Shown: positions 1-12,287 of the stretch, piece after piece
Position numbering within the stretch: position 1 is the stretch's first letter
Layout: the number at the start of each line of letters is the position of its first letter
Assembly (NCBI GenBank): GCA_022376925.1
Contig: JAIOJX010000032.1
Span: forward strand, 118,645,979 to 118,709,978
DNA from: Tragulus kanchil
Lineage: Eukaryota > Chordata > Mammalia > Artiodactyla > Tragulidae
Length of the DNA: 64,000 bases
Direction: 5' to 3'
The notes under the pieces: generated by a model
Seen by the model: the letters and a program-made list of their open reading frames with translations, nothing else
The model's database searches: none
Told to the model about the DNA's origin: nothing
Program-made: the position numbers and the translations under genes

Positions 1-324
1 TTGGCTATTCTGGATTTTCACTGCTGCTGCAGGCTCTTCTCTAGTTGCAGGGAGTAGGGGCTACTCTCTAGTTGAGGTGAGCAGCCTTCTTGTTGCAGTG
101 ACTTCTCTTGTGGAACTCAGGCTCTAGGGCACATGGTTTTCAATAGTTGCAGCACATGGGCTCAATGGTTGCGGCTTTGAGGCTCTAGAGTACAGGCTCA
201 ATAGTTGTGGCTCACGGGCTTAGTTGGTCCTCAGCATGTGGGATCTTCCCAGATCAGGGATAGAACCTGTGCCTTCTGCATCGGCAGGCGAATTCTTCAC
301 CACTGAGCTACCAGGGAAGCCCCG
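1..324 (-). mobile_element. CHR-type SINE, minus strand
   Basis: Typical antisense CHR sequence: repeated ctctagttg / ggctcaatagttg modules, then the tRNA-like head in reverse (ccactgagctaccagggaagcc). It runs to the window edge. Confidence 0.8.
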
Positions 325-1499
325 ATCTGTCATATTTAGTACAATACAGATGACTATATTAATCATCCTTTATAATATAGTTATAGTCATTTAGTCATAA
401 ATTTCTCCTTAGGACTTTAATGACATAGAACCAAATTTGATAGGTGATGGTTTTCATTTTCATTACAGTCAAAATATGTTCTAATTAAATTCAGGCATCC
501 ATGGACCCAGCATATGTGGAAGAAACTAGGTGGACAGAAGCATTTTAGGGTAACAGTGAAGGACCAGGGCTCTGAGCCTGAGTCACCACTTACCAACCTA
601 TTGTTTAAGCACAGATTCTAAGCTTCAGGCTATGTCTTTGTGAAATGAGAATAAAAACAGGACTCACTTCAAGAGGTCAAAAAAAAAAAAAGTTCTTATT
701 TCCCTTTAAATTTCTTCTTTGAATTAAATGTGTTATTTAGAAATGTAGTTTCCAAAAATTTGAAAAATTTTGAGATAACTTTCTGCTATTAGTTTCTTTT
801 CTCCCTTCAGTTCAAGTTTAATAGAAACTACAAAAAAATTAAAGATGATACACTACTACAGTACACACCCGTTGGCCTGTCCCATAGCACAGCTCAGGCC
901 CTTCCCTCAGAGGAAGAAAGGCTGGCCTCCCCAACCCCTGCAGGAAAGACCCATCCTGTTCCACACATCATCTGGACTGAGTGTAAGGTCTTAGTTTTAG
1001 ACATGACAACAGGACAGAAGAGGTTTTGTTCTTAAGGCTGCCTACTACAGCCTGGCCCTAAAATGGCCCAGCACTCACTCCTACTTAGAGAAATATTCTT
1101 TGCTCTTCTGGACATGAGACTTGATGGTGTCACCGTCAGCTTTCCATCCAGCTGGGCACACTTTCCCATGTTTGTCAGTAAACTGGAAGGCATGAACTAG
1201 TCTTAGCATCTCATCCACAGAGCAGCCAACAGGAAGGAATCACCGTTGATCACCGTTGATGGTGCTCTGTCAAAGGATACCCTTATCATCATTAGTAAAA
1301 AGGCCCCGAAATAGATACCTTCATCAGCCTTTAAGACCCCATAGTCCAGAGCAATGGTGCGCTTGAGGTCTAAAATCAAGGTAATGCTCATGGGCTCCAG
1401 TCCTCCTTGTTTCTTGGGTCTGTTATTCCATGCTGGGTGACAGAAATGAGAATCCACAGAAGCATTCATCACTTGGCATTTGGTTTTCTTTGGTTTTGC

Positions 1500-1806
1500 T
1501 TTTTTTTTTTTTTTGCCGGGGTTGGGGTGGGGAGGGAGGGGAGCAGGCGGGCCACTTCATTGGTCTTTCATTTATCTGTTTTCATCCATCATTGTTCTTC
1601 AGCCCATGTGGGCCTCCCATTGTGGCGGCCTCTGTTGTCGCAGAGCACGGGCTCTGGGCGCATGCGCTCCAGAGCTCCGGCTCGGTAATTGGACACATCA
1701 GTCCAGCCGCTCCACGGCACGTGGGATCTTCCCAGGCCAGGTATCAAACCGGCGCCCCTTGCATTGCAAGGCGGTGTCCTTATCCACTGGACCACCAGGG
1801 AAGCAC
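1500..1806 (-). mobile_element. CHR-headed SINE with novel-looking 3' body
   Basis: tRNA-Glu-derived head (revcomp of cactggaccaccagggaagc), a CHR-like middle, then a 3' body containing (minus strand) acaatgatggatgaaaac and a C/T-rich run before the A-tail. A direct repeat tggttttgctttt flanks it, and it lies inside the poly(A) side of an older CHR SINE (1811-2105). Confidence 0.8.
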
Positions 1807-1810
1807 TGGT

Positions 1811-2105
1811 TTTGCTTTTAATTAATGTATTTGGGCTGCACTGGGTCTTTGCTGCTTCTCGAGGGCTTTTGCTAGTTACAGCAGGATGGGGCTACTCTCA
1901 GTTGCAGTCCTCAGGCTTCTCATGACAGAGACTTCTCTTGTTGAGGAGCACAGGCTTCCGTAATTACAGCATGGGGACTATGTAGTCGTTGTGGTGCATG
2001 GGCTTAGTTTTCTTGCAGCAGTGGAATCCTCCTGGACCAGGGATCAAATCCATGTCCCCTTCTTTGGCGGACAGATTCTTAACTACTAGACCACCAGGGA
2101 AGGTC
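1811..2105 (-). mobile_element. CHR-type SINE, minus strand, inside the PRDX1 pseudogene
   Basis: Antisense CHR SINE (gactatgtagtcgttgtggtg, agaccaccagggaagg) that separates two pieces of the PRDX1 retrocopy. Confidence 0.8.
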
Positions 2106-2151
2106 AGCAATTGAATTTCTTAAGTTCTTCTGCCCTATCACTGAAAGCTTC

Positions 2152-2358
2152 CCCAGTGACTCAGCGGTAAAGAATCCACCTGAAAGCAGGGAGCCGCAAG
2201 AAACACAGATTCAGTCCTTGGCTACAGAAGACCCCCTTGAGGAGGGCATGGCAATCCACTCCAGTATCCTTGCCTGGAGGATCCCATGGACAGAGGAGCC
2301 TGGTGGGCTGAAGTCTATAGGGCTGCAAACAGTTGGACATGACTGATGCAACTTAGCA
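2152..2358 (+). mobile_element. Bov-tA SINE, plus strand, inside the PRDX1 pseudogene
   Basis: cttccccagtgactcagcgg head, ggcatggcaatccactccag and ggacagaggagcctgg body. The direct repeat tgaaagc marks the insertion. Confidence 0.8.
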
Positions 2359-2599
2359 ATTTGAAAGCAATGATCTCCATGGGGTACACAAAGGTGAAGT
2401 CAAGAGGGTAAAAGAAGAACACAACATATTTTTCTTTATAGTCAGACAGGCAGATATCTTTGAACTGACCATCTGGCACAACAGCTGTTGCTTTGAACTG
2501 AGGGCATGACGCCCAATTTTGGCATTTCCTGAAGATGTATTGCTAGCAGCAGTTCTCAGGCAGGAACCACGGACATCAGTCAGGAAGAAGACATGCCTT

Positions 2600-4170
2600 G
2601 TTATTGATTTCTAATTTAATTAGAAATTAATTTAATTGTTGGGGCCAAAACACATGCTTCATATGACTTGAATTCTTTGAAATTTATTGATTTATCTTAT
2701 GGGCTAGCATACCATCTATTTTGGTAAATGTTTCATGTGCATTTTGCTGTTGTTGGGTAGAATGTGACTCATGTGATATGAGACCTTGGCCTTTTTATTA
2801 AAGGTGTGTATTTTATGCCTCATAATCTCATCTGAGAAAAGCAGAAAGTAAGTTAGTTGACAATAGTCCCAAACATCTAAGACTAAATAAAGTCAAATGG
2901 TAAAAGAAAGCCTTGTGTCCCTAGTGAGCTGAGGACTGGAGTCAGATGCTTGGCTTTAGCCTTGGCTTGGGCTTCTGGACAGAGGAGCCTGGCAGGCTAC
3001 AGTCCATAGGGTCACAAAGAGTCAGAGACGACTGAAGCGACTAAGCGTGCATGCAAAGGCTCTCTTATCTGTGTGACTTTGTAACTTGGAGCAAGTTAAA
3101 CTCTTAGGCCCTGATTTTCCATCTTTAAGTTGGGAGACTCACTTACATTTGCTGAGTTCACTATAAACTGGGAAGTAACAAGAGGTAAGAAAATGTATTT
3201 GGCTTTTGACCCAGTAAGAAATATTCTGGAAATCAACTCTAAGGAAAGAATCTGAAATACAAAAGTTTACATGATGTCAGTAGTATTTGTATAATAGTAA
3301 AAAACAGGGCCATCTATAGGTACATCAATAAGGAAATGACTAAATTAATTATGGGTCATCAAGCCTACACTTCAAATGTAAACTAATGATGTTTTAAAAG
3401 CAAAATACAAAACAATATATTTTTAATGATTATAACTACATTAGAGAAATGTGTAGAAAAAGAACTAAAAAGGCCTATATAGTATGGGCAGTCATTAATA
3501 ATTAAGGTGGTTGGGAATTGGAACAATTTTTTCTCATATCTATTTTACAACTTATTAATTAAGTATAATATATTGATGAAAAAATGTATAACATGAAACT
3601 AAATTTAGCAAAAAAGGAAATGTATTTAAAGAATTTTGACTAGATGAAGCTTTAAATTCCTTTCTAATTCCAATATGCTATGATCCTGCTTTCTAAAAAG
3701 GAAAAATGACATGTCAAGAGTGTCTAACTTTCAGCTCTCCATTAGAAATAACTTAATTTGGAAATATGATGCTTCAGATTCTAAAATTACTGAGTTAAGA
3801 GGGGTATTAGTCAAATTCTATTTTTGAGAGAGCCTTTTGAGGGCAGAGCAATAGTGAAGGAAAACCATGATATTCAACAGAAGGTTCCAAGCCAGATATG
3901 AAGAAGAAATCAAAGAATGGGACAGGAAACTAAAAGATAGTAGAAGGAAACTGGGTAGAAGAAAAAGAGTGAAAAAACTAAAGGGTGAACAGATGGTAAG
4001 TGAGAGTTTGCCATTATCAGCTGTCTGCTGTAAGTTAACTGTAGGACACCAGGTCCCCAAATTGTTATATGTAAATATGCACGTTTTCATTGCTACAAAT
4101 GGGGTTTTACTTTTTTCTTGTATCCATCCTACTTCAAGGAACTGAAAGTCCTCTCTTTTTACTACCTCTC
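2600..4170. other. Non-coding, AT-rich spacer
   Basis: A short Bov-tA fragment (about 2975-3045) and otherwise unrecognised AT-rich sequence. A lysine-rich frame of about 45 codons at 3867-4000 ends at a good splice-donor look-alike (ATG|GTAAGTGAG); I do not call it a gene. Confidence 0.5.
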
Positions 4171-4174
4171 CTAG

Positions 4175-5060
4175 TCTTCTTTTTAAAAAAATGTTTATAG
4201 GAGTGTAGTTGATTTACAATGTTGTTTTCATTTCAGGTATACAGTAAAGTGAATCAGAAACCTTTTAAAGATTCTTTTCCCAAACAGGCCATTATAGAAT
4301 ACTGAGTAGAGTTCACTATGATATGCAGTAGGTCCCTATTAGTGATCTATTTTATTTACAGTAATGTGTATATGTCAACCTCAATCTTCTCTTCCATCAT
4401 CCTTACTATCTGGTAACCCTATGCTTGTTTTCTACATCTGTGACTGTATTTCTGTTTTGTAAACAAGTTCATTTGTATCCTTTTTTTTTAGACTCCACAT
4501 ATAAGCAATATCATGATATTTATCTTTCTCTGTCTGACTTACTTTACTCAGTATGACACTCTCTAGGTCCACCCATGTTGCTGCAAATGGCCTTATTCCA
4601 CTTTTTTTAATGAGTGAGTAATATTCCATTTTATGTATGTACACATATTCTTTACCCATTTCTCCATGAATATTGAAGTTGCCTCCATATCCTAGCTACT
4701 GTAATCACTACTGCAGTGAACACTGGGGTGCATGTATCTTTTTGAGTTACTGTGTTCTTCATGTATATGCCTAAGATTGGGATTTCTGGGTCATAGCGTA
4801 TTTCTATTTTTAGCTTTGTAAGGAACCGTCATACTGTTCTCCAGGTGGCTATAACAATTTACCTTCCTACCAACAGGGTAGGAGGGTTCCTTTTCCTCCA
4901 TACCCTCTCTAGCATGTATTGTTTGTAGATTTTCAGATGATGGCCATTCTGACTGATGTGAAGAGATACCTCATTGTAGTTTTGATTTGCATTTTTCTAA
5001 TCATTACAGATGTTGAGCATCTTTTCATGTGCTTTTTGATCATCTATAGTCCCTTTGTCT
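4175..5060 (-). mobile_element. Artiodactyl L1 3' end, minus strand
   Basis: Antisense L1 3' untranslated and ORF2-end sequence (gtagttgatttacaatgttg, gtccacccatgttgctgcaaatgg, aatattccattttatgta). The frames seen here are decayed L1 remnants, not genes. Confidence 0.85.
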
Positions 5061-7073
5061 TTGGCCTCCAAGTCCCTCAGGCTCTGGGAAATCCCTCACA
5101 CAGCCCCTGGAATGGGTACTCCTGGTTCTGACAGGCACCCTTGGTCAACCAGCTCCAACTCACCTCTAGCATAGCCCCATGGCATTTCAGCTGTTTTGCA
5201 GTTTGTTTGTTTGTTTAAGATTTATTTATTTTATTTTTATGGGGGGGTGGGGAGGGAGGGGAGTGGGCAGGACACTTCTATTGGTCTTGCATTTCTCTAT
5301 TTTCATCCATCTTTGTTCTTTGGCCCGTGTGGGCCTCCCATCTTGGTGGCCTCTGTTGTCGCAGAGCACCGGCTCTGGGCTCATGCGCTCAAGAGCTGTG
5401 GCTCGCTAATTGGACACTTAGGTCCAGCCACTCCGCGGCACATGGGATCTTACCAGGCCAGGGACTGAACGGGCACCCTTGCACTGCAAGGCAGTGTCCT
5501 TACCCACTGGACCACCAGGGAAGCCCTGTTTTGCAGTTTTTATCAAATAAAGTTTATTACTTTTTCTACACTATTTTAGAAAATCTGGCACATACAAGGA
5601 AAAAAAGACCAAAATGTGTGAAATGACCTGTATTTCTTCACCTGAAGATTCTATAGTTCTTCAAATATTTTTTCTGTGTACGTATTTAACTATTTTGTAA
5701 GTAGGACTATACTGTATATGTTTTCTTTTCATACCCAGCATTTTCACCAAGAACTACATTATGTAGTTTTCCCGTGCCATCAAATATTCTTTTGATAATT
5801 TTAGTGTTCACCATGAATATGCAAGAATTTTTGAAATAATATAATAATTTTAAATAACTTTAAAAATAATATTGTAGAATATTCAGATTTTCTCCAGTGC
5901 ACTGCTATTATAAGCTTTGCTACAAATGATAGTGGATTAAGGGTTGGGTTATAAGGCTTAGTCTTAATCTTTGCTTGATCCCTAATTATGTGGCTTTGTA
6001 GATTTTCAGATGATGGCCATTCTGACTGATGTGAAGAGATACCTCATTGTAGTTTTGATTTGCATTTTTCTAATCATTACAGATGTTGAGCATCTTTTCA
6101 TGTGCTTTTGATCATCTATAGTCCCTTTGTCTTTGGCCTCCAAGTCCCTCAGGCTCTGGGAAATCCCTCACACAGCCCCTGGAATGGGTACTCCTGGTTC
6201 TGACAGGCACCCTTGGTCAACCAGCTCCAACTCACCTCTAGCATAGCCCCATGGCATTTCAGCTGTTTTGCAGTTTGTTTGTTTGTTTAAGATTTATTTA
6301 TTTTATTTTTATGGGGGGGTGGGGAGGGAGGGGAGTGGGCAGGACACTTCTATTGGTCTTGCATTTCTCTATTTTCATCCATCTTTGTTCTTTGGCCCGT
6401 GTGGGCCTCCCATCTTGGTGGCCTCTGTTGTCGCAGAGCACCGGCTCTGGGCTCATGCGCTCAAGAGCTGTGGCTCGCTAATTGGACACTTAGGTCCAGC
6501 CACTCCGCGGCACATGGGATCTTACCAGGCCAGGGACTGAACGGGCACCCCTTGCACTGCAAGGCAGTGTCCTTACCCACTGGACCACCAGGGAAGCCCT
6601 GTTTTGCAGTTTTTATCAAATAAAGTTTATTACTTTTTCTACACTATTTTAGAAAATCTGGCACATACAAGGAAAAAAAGACCAAAATGTGTGAAATGAC
6701 CTGTATTTCTTCACCTGAAGATTCTATAGTTCTTCAAATATTTTTTCTGTGTACGTATTTAACTATTTTGTAAGTAGGACTATACTGTATATGTTTTCTT
6801 TTCATACCCAGCATTTTCACCAAGAACTACATTATGTAGTTTTCCCGTGCCATCAAATATTCTTTTGATAATTTTAGTGTTCACCATGAATATGCAAGAA
6901 TTTTTGAAATAATATAATAATTTTAAATAACTTTAAAAATAATATTGTAGAATATTCAGATTTTCTCCAGTGCACTGCTATTATAAGCTTTGCTACAAAT
7001 GATAGTGGATTAAGGGTTGGGTTATAAGGCTTAGTCTTAATCTTTGCTTGATCCCTAATTATGTGGCTTTGTA
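4928..7073. repeat. Duplication A: 4928-6000 and 6001-7073
   Basis: Direct tandem repeat of 1073 bases, joint within shared tttgta. Differences seen: one T in a T-run after gtgc and one C in gggcaccc(c). Confidence 0.95.
5219..5525 (-). mobile_element. CHR-headed SINE (same family), repeated at 6292-6598
   Basis: Full-length minus-strand copy with A-tail at the left (aagatttatttattttatttt) and target duplication ctgttttgcagttt. Duplication A carries it a second time. Confidence 0.82.
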
Positions 7074-9080
7074 CCTTTAAGGAAGTCACAAACTCTTAGG
7101 CCTTGAGTTTCTCAGTTTTGAAATGATAAGCCTTTTTATTTACACCACCAAATTACCTTCCAGAGAGATCATATCAATTTACCAAAGTGTATGAAATTGT
7201 TTTTCCACAGCCTTGCCATAACTGGGTTTTAGTTTTTAATCTTTGGCATTTTAATGAGTAATAAAATGGTATCTCATTAGAAATAATGATGTTTCATTTT
7301 AGTTTGTACTTATTTGATTATTTCTTTGTCATTTGGACTTTGTCAATTACCTGTCTTTATATTCTACATATTCTGGAAATATTTCCCCCACAGGAAATCA
7401 TTTACACTTAAGTCTGAAACAGTATAATTTCGAAAACTTCTCAATTAGGAAAAAAACATGCAACAGAAGCTCCTTGGATAACTCCAAGCGGCTTGGGAAG
7501 ACACTGCACATACACAGGTGTTCAGTCTAAAAGCACACAGCCAAGACCTGGGTAAGAGTGAGGACCAAATACGTGTTCGCTGTCGTACAATGACAACGGT
7601 AATACCTGGAGGAGAGTCTTCTGACGAAACCCCTCCAGTCCCCATGTCCCTTGTTCCCTTTCGTGTTCATTTCTCCATTTCATCCTCTACAATGTTCTCG
7701 TGAATATGGAGAAAGACGATAGTATCTCCAACAAACCTGAGGAGTCTGAGAAAGTCAAAGGACTAAAAAGAATGAGGAGAGGAGAGAGAGAAGAGGACTC
7801 ACCACTTTTGGAACTGAGGGCCTTTAACCCCTCACCGGCTGAGCTGGAGTCTCTAAGCTGGGAACATCCTCCACCCATTCCGGGAGATGAGGCACAAGGC
7901 AGGAGCATCAGGAAGGACTCCAGAGGTGGGCCTGGGAAAAGTTCATCTTTTATTCTAGTGCCTGGAGCCCTCAGCCAAGAGCTCCCTCTGCCATACAGAC
8001 TCCCAGTTGTTCCTAAGCACCAGCAAGCCACGCCCTGCCTGTTTGCCTCTGATAAAGGAACAGAGCAAAGAGGAGGCTCAGAAAAGCAGGGGAGCGTCCC
8101 AGCACTGCTGGCAAGGGATCTTTGCCCCTTAGCTCCTTCTCCCAGCAAGCTAACCCCATGCTAATTGCTCTGATACATTTTGATCCTATCACATCCTTGC
8201 TGAAAAGCTTGCTCTTCTTTACATTCCAAATCAGAGTCAAATGGAAGATCGGTTTCAGACCCCCACCGATGAGCCACCTTCCTGAACTCGCTACTTTTAT
8301 CTCCAACTGCACCCTAACATGCGCTTTCTGACAAACTTGCTGACTGTCCCCCAATATGTGATAAACCCTTTCCCGCCTATCTGGCTCCCAGAACATTCAT
8401 AATTTTATGTGCGTAATACCCATAATTGTATCGTCAACCACGCATTACATACTTTTAAGTATTTTTGAACTTTATAAAGATGGAGCACGTTGCACATAAT
8501 TCCCTGTGATTTCCTTTTTCACTGCACATTAGTTTCTGAGTCTAGCAGCAGCCATGGTACTTCCCACCATGTTCCCTCAGCCCACTCCATCCAGGGTAGC
8601 TGAGTGCGACTTGCAGGCCAGCTGCCAGCATTCCACCTCACAGGCCACAGCAGGTCTTTGCTTATCTAACCAGGGGGTCTTTACAAAGTTTGAGAAGACT
8701 GTTCAGCCTGTGTGTAGCCTGCTCGGGAAAGTTAATGCCCCAGGAGGTCAACAGGGCTTGTGGGGTCAGGGATGGAAGTCAGCGCAAAATGGTCTGGCCC
8801 CACATCCTCAGAGGGTGCTGTGCTGTGTTCCACACGATTCCTCAGGGAGTTCCCACTGGGAATGAGCACCGTCCCCACTGTCATCAGTAGCTCAATAGTG
8901 CACAGATTATTGGTTTGTCTTCCTTTCCTTCTCGCTCACCATTCCTGATTCCTGGAATCACCTCCTAAATACACTCCTGCATTGAAGAACTTGTCTCACA
9001 CCCTGATTTTGTGAAGTACAAATTAAGACACTGAAATCTATCCCTACTGATTGATAGAGTTTTAGTATGCTCACCCAGCA
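7074..9080. other. Low-repeat region, possibly ERMAP 5' intron
   Basis: 7130-7380 looks L1-derived. 7400-8900 is one of the least repetitive parts of the window and stays open on both strands around 7700-8150, but I recognise no protein. A minus-strand donor look-alike (GGTGAGTCC) lies at about 7795-7803. Confidence 0.4.
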
Positions 9081-9082
9081 CT

Positions 9083-9304
9083 GTGGTATGTGTGTCCTCA
9101 GTTATGTCTGACTCTTTGCAACCCCAAGGATATAGCCTACCAGGCTTTTCTGTCCATGGAATTTTCCAGGCAAGAATACTGGAACGGGTGGCCATTTCCT
9201 TCTCCAACGGATCTTTCCAACCCAAGGATAGAATCTGAGTCTCTTGAATCTCTTTTCATGGCAGGTGCTCGGATTCTTTACCAGCTGAGCCACCTAGGAA
9301 GCCC
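9083..9304 (-). mobile_element. Bov-tA SINE, minus strand
   Basis: Antisense Bov-tA: gttatgtctgactctttgcaa, ccatttccttctccaacgg, ccagctgagccacctagg. Confidence 0.85.
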
Positions 9305-9409
9305 CACTGTGTGGTAGATCATTGTATTTAATACAATGTAACAACAGTCTGCCCATTCCCTCACTGATAAAAGGGAGGGTCATTTCTGGGCTTTTGCTAT
9401 TATAGATAG

Positions 9410-9868
9410 TGTAAGAATTGCAAAGACACGGCGGACAGCAAGCTGTTAGGGAAAGAGCCCATTTGGGAAGAGGTCCTGGGCGAGATCCACAGGTCTGAGA
9501 GATGGGCCGGGGAAATCGCGCCCCAGAGATGGGACGAGGAGGTTTTATTAGGGAGGAAAGGGGATAAGGAAAAAAGGGGAGGGGGATTCTTCAGAGCAAG
9601 CGCAGAAACGAAGTCTTTGTTTCAGTTAGGCGGGAAATTAGTGATGAGTCTGCTGTCCTTGAGTTGTCTGTGGGCATGGGGGTGTGCAGTTCTTGTCACT
9701 TTCCAGCTGTAGTGGAGAATCTTTATGGCCAGAGCAAACTCCTTATTGCCAGCCTTGAGAGACTCCCAGGCGCTAGCAGATCAGCAACTGGCTTTATGAT
9801 GCTGACCCTTTAGGGCCGGAGAGTTTGCAACTGCTGTATTAACCGTTTAATAGCCCATAAACCTAACA
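9410..9868 (-). mobile_element. Solo LTR of an endogenous retrovirus
   Basis: A 459-base element with TG...CA ends (TGTAAGAATTGC ... CCTAACA) flanked by a 5-base target duplication GATAG (9405-9409 and 9869-9873). The minus strand carries an AATAAA-type signal (revcomp of ttttattag near 9541-9550) and an AT-rich CTATTAAAC box near the other end, so the LTR is oriented on the minus strand. It interrupts an older L1-like sequence that resumes after the target duplication. No internal retroviral genes remain. Confidence 0.8.
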
Positions 9869-10654
9869 GATAGTACTGCTATGAACATTCTTGACCTATG
9901 TTACCCGGTTTATATGTACAACAGTTTCTCTGGGACAGCAGTTCTCAACATGGGTCCATGTTTTCTGGGAGTTCCTGAGACCCTTTCAAGGGTCCCCCAG
10001 TGTGACTATGTTCACTGGGCCATCATTTGTCTTTCAAGGTGTTGACATTTTCAGTGAACCTGCAAACTCAATGAGGGGTAAAACTGCTGGCATCTTATTA
10101 CAATCAAGGAAGAAGCACCAAACTGCAGTCGAAATTTCTAGTTTTATTTATTAACTATCAACCACTGAGCACACATCTCTTATGGAGATGAGAGCACGGA
10201 GGTGATAACTTGTGAGCTGAACTAGCTTCTTTACTCATGAACTTCATTCCTACCTGAAATTGTAACCGACAAACTATGATTATTCACACTTAGGCATTTG
10301 GAAGGTGTTTTCTCTAAGAGGAACAAAGCTCACCTGTCACTTCAAGGAAAACAACTGACAGTATTTGTTGCCAAAGAGATTTGATATTTTGGTTGGAAAT
10401 TAGAAGCTTGGAAAACTTTTATCTGCCCCCGTGAGCTTGATGATTTCTCACTAAAAGGAGATTTTTTTCTAATGAGATTGGTAGTGACATTAATGAACAT
10501 GAAATGTGTCAACATTTGAAAGATCCGCATAATTCAGTGAACCAATAAATTCTAATTGACTAACACATGTCTGGGCAGCATTGCATAAGTAAAAAATCCA
10601 CCAGAATTCAAGATAATCTGGTGGATTTTACTATAAGTGAGTATGAAAAGTCCA

Positions 10655-11196
10655 TTGGTATATATTTGAAAGTTGCTCAAAGAGTAAATCAAACCGGTCA
10701 ATCCTAAAGAAAATCAACCCTGTATATTCACTGCAAGGACTGATGCTGAAGATGAAACTCCAATAATTTGGCCACCTGATGTGAAGAGCTGACTCATTGG
10801 AAAAGACTCTGATGCTGGGAAAGATTGATGGCAGGAGAAGGGGACAACAAAGGATGAGATGGTTGGATGACATCACCCACTCAATGGACATGAGTTTGAA
10901 CAAACTATGGGAGATATTGAAGGTCAGGGAAGCCTGGCATGCTGCAGTCCATGGAGCTGCAAAAAGTCAGACTTGACTTAGTGACTGAACAACAAAAGAA
11001 TAGATCTTAAATACTCTCACCACAAAAAAAGAAATGGTAATTATGTGATGTAACAGTGTTGGTAGCTACCTTTATGATGATAATTAGCTTGCAATCTATA
11101 AGTGTCTCAAATCAATGTATTGTACACCTCAAACTTGCATAATGTTATAAACTTACACAATTGTGTCTCAGCAAAAATGGGTTGGAAAGAAAGGAA
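10655..11196 (+). mobile_element. L1M-like 3' fragment split by a BovB 3' end
   Basis: An old L1 3' tail (…gttgctcaaagagtaaat | agatcttaaatactctcaccac … ttgtacacctcaaacttgc) is interrupted at 10690-10994 by a BovB/ART2-type RTE LINE end (gaagagctgactcattgg, atgctgggaaagattgatgg). It makes the second and third levels of nesting inside the hAT element. Confidence 0.7.
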
Positions 11197-11324
11197 AAAT
11201 TCACTGGTATAGTTTTAGATTCCATGCTGCGATAACTTTTAAGAAGCTACCACTTGTCAAGTTTCTTTTAGCAACAACAACAACAAAAAATCCACAATTA
11301 TGTGAAGTAACTGAAATGCTCCTT

Positions 11325-11990
11325 TTCCAGGGAACTCTCCTACACTGTTGGTGGGAATGTAAATTGGTGCAGCTACTATGAAAAACAGAGTGTAGTTTCC
11401 TTAACAAGTGAAAAATAAAGTTGCCATATGATCAGAGAAAACTATAATTCAAAAAGATCCATAGCAGCTGTCCCTAGCAGCACTACTTACAACACACACA
11501 CACACAATAGAATACTATTCACCCATTAAAAAGAATGAAATAATGCCATTTGCAGCAACATGGATGGACCTAGAGATTATCATCATAGTAGGTGAAGTAA
11601 GTCAAAAAGAGAAAGACAAATGCCATGTGATATCACTTACATGTGGAATCTAAAATATGACACAAATGAACTTATTTGCAAAACAGAAACAGACTCACAG
11701 ACATAGAGCACAAACTTATGGTTAACAAAGGGAAGAGGGGGTGATGGAGGAATAAATAAGGACTTTGAAATTAGTAGACATAAAATACTATATATAAAAT
11801 AGATCAATAACAAGGACCTACTGTATAGCACAGGGGATTATAGTCAATATGCTGTAATAAATCATAGTGGAAAAATATAAATAAGAATAAATACATACAT
11901 GTATGTAACTGAATCACTCTGCTGTACATGAGAAAGTAATATAACTGTAAATCAGCTACATGAATTTTTTTTTCTAAATTTCAGAAAAAG
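11325..11990 (+). mobile_element. Artiodactyl L1 3' end, plus strand
   Basis: Typical L1 ORF2 end and 3' untranslated sequence: aatactattcacccattaaaaag, gcaacatggatggacctaga, aagtaagtcaaaaagagaaag, ctgtatagcacaggggatta. It sits between two pieces of the hAT transposase sequence and lacks coding capacity. Confidence 0.85.
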
Positions 11991-12149
11991 AAAAAGATCT
12001 ACGTAAAAGTGGACTTGGATAATTCCAACTGTCATTGTTCACGAGTCAACTGTATGTGGACTTCCTGATTGAATGCAGTGGTTTGTATGAGAATACAACC
12101 ACCTTCTGTTAAGGCAGACACATAAAAGATTTACAGAAGTAGGAAACAA

Positions 12150-12272
12150 GGGAACTTCCCTGGTGGTCTAGGGGCTAAACCTCCTCACTCCCAATGTAGG
12201 AGGCCTGGGTTTGACTCCTGGTTGGGGAACTAGATCCCACATGCTACAACTAAATAAATTATTTTGAAAGAA
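12150..12272 (+). mobile_element. CHR-type SINE fragment
   Basis: tRNA-like head aacttccctggtggtctagggg with box-B-like gggtttgactcc and an A-rich end. It lies between hAT pieces, directly beside the next SINE. Confidence 0.7.
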
Positions 12273-12287
12273 AAGAAAAGTAATGGG

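Larger units (their letters stand above)
1081..2545 (-). pseudogene. PRDX1: Processed pseudogene of peroxiredoxin 1, broken by SINE insertions
   Basis: The minus strand carries intronless PRDX1-like sequence in three pieces: about 2357-2545 (SSGNAKIG..., then [20 protein letters not shown]), about 2105-2150 (AFSDRAEELKKFNC) and 1081-1470 ([31 protein letters not shown] and TAG). The start codon is ACA instead of ATG (2536-2538). The peroxidatic-cysteine region falls at the damaged [12 protein letters not shown], where the normal Cys is replaced by Tyr. A 10-base direct repeat (caccgttgat, 1243-1262) shifts the frame. Lack of introns and the mixed damage mark a dead retrocopy. Confidence 0.9.

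Noticed and set aside
5179..5626. Repeated similar small proteins (GLPSWWPLLSQSTGSG-type) at about ten places on both strands
   Set aside because: All are translations of the CHR-headed SINE; their similarity comes from the SINE, not from a gene family.
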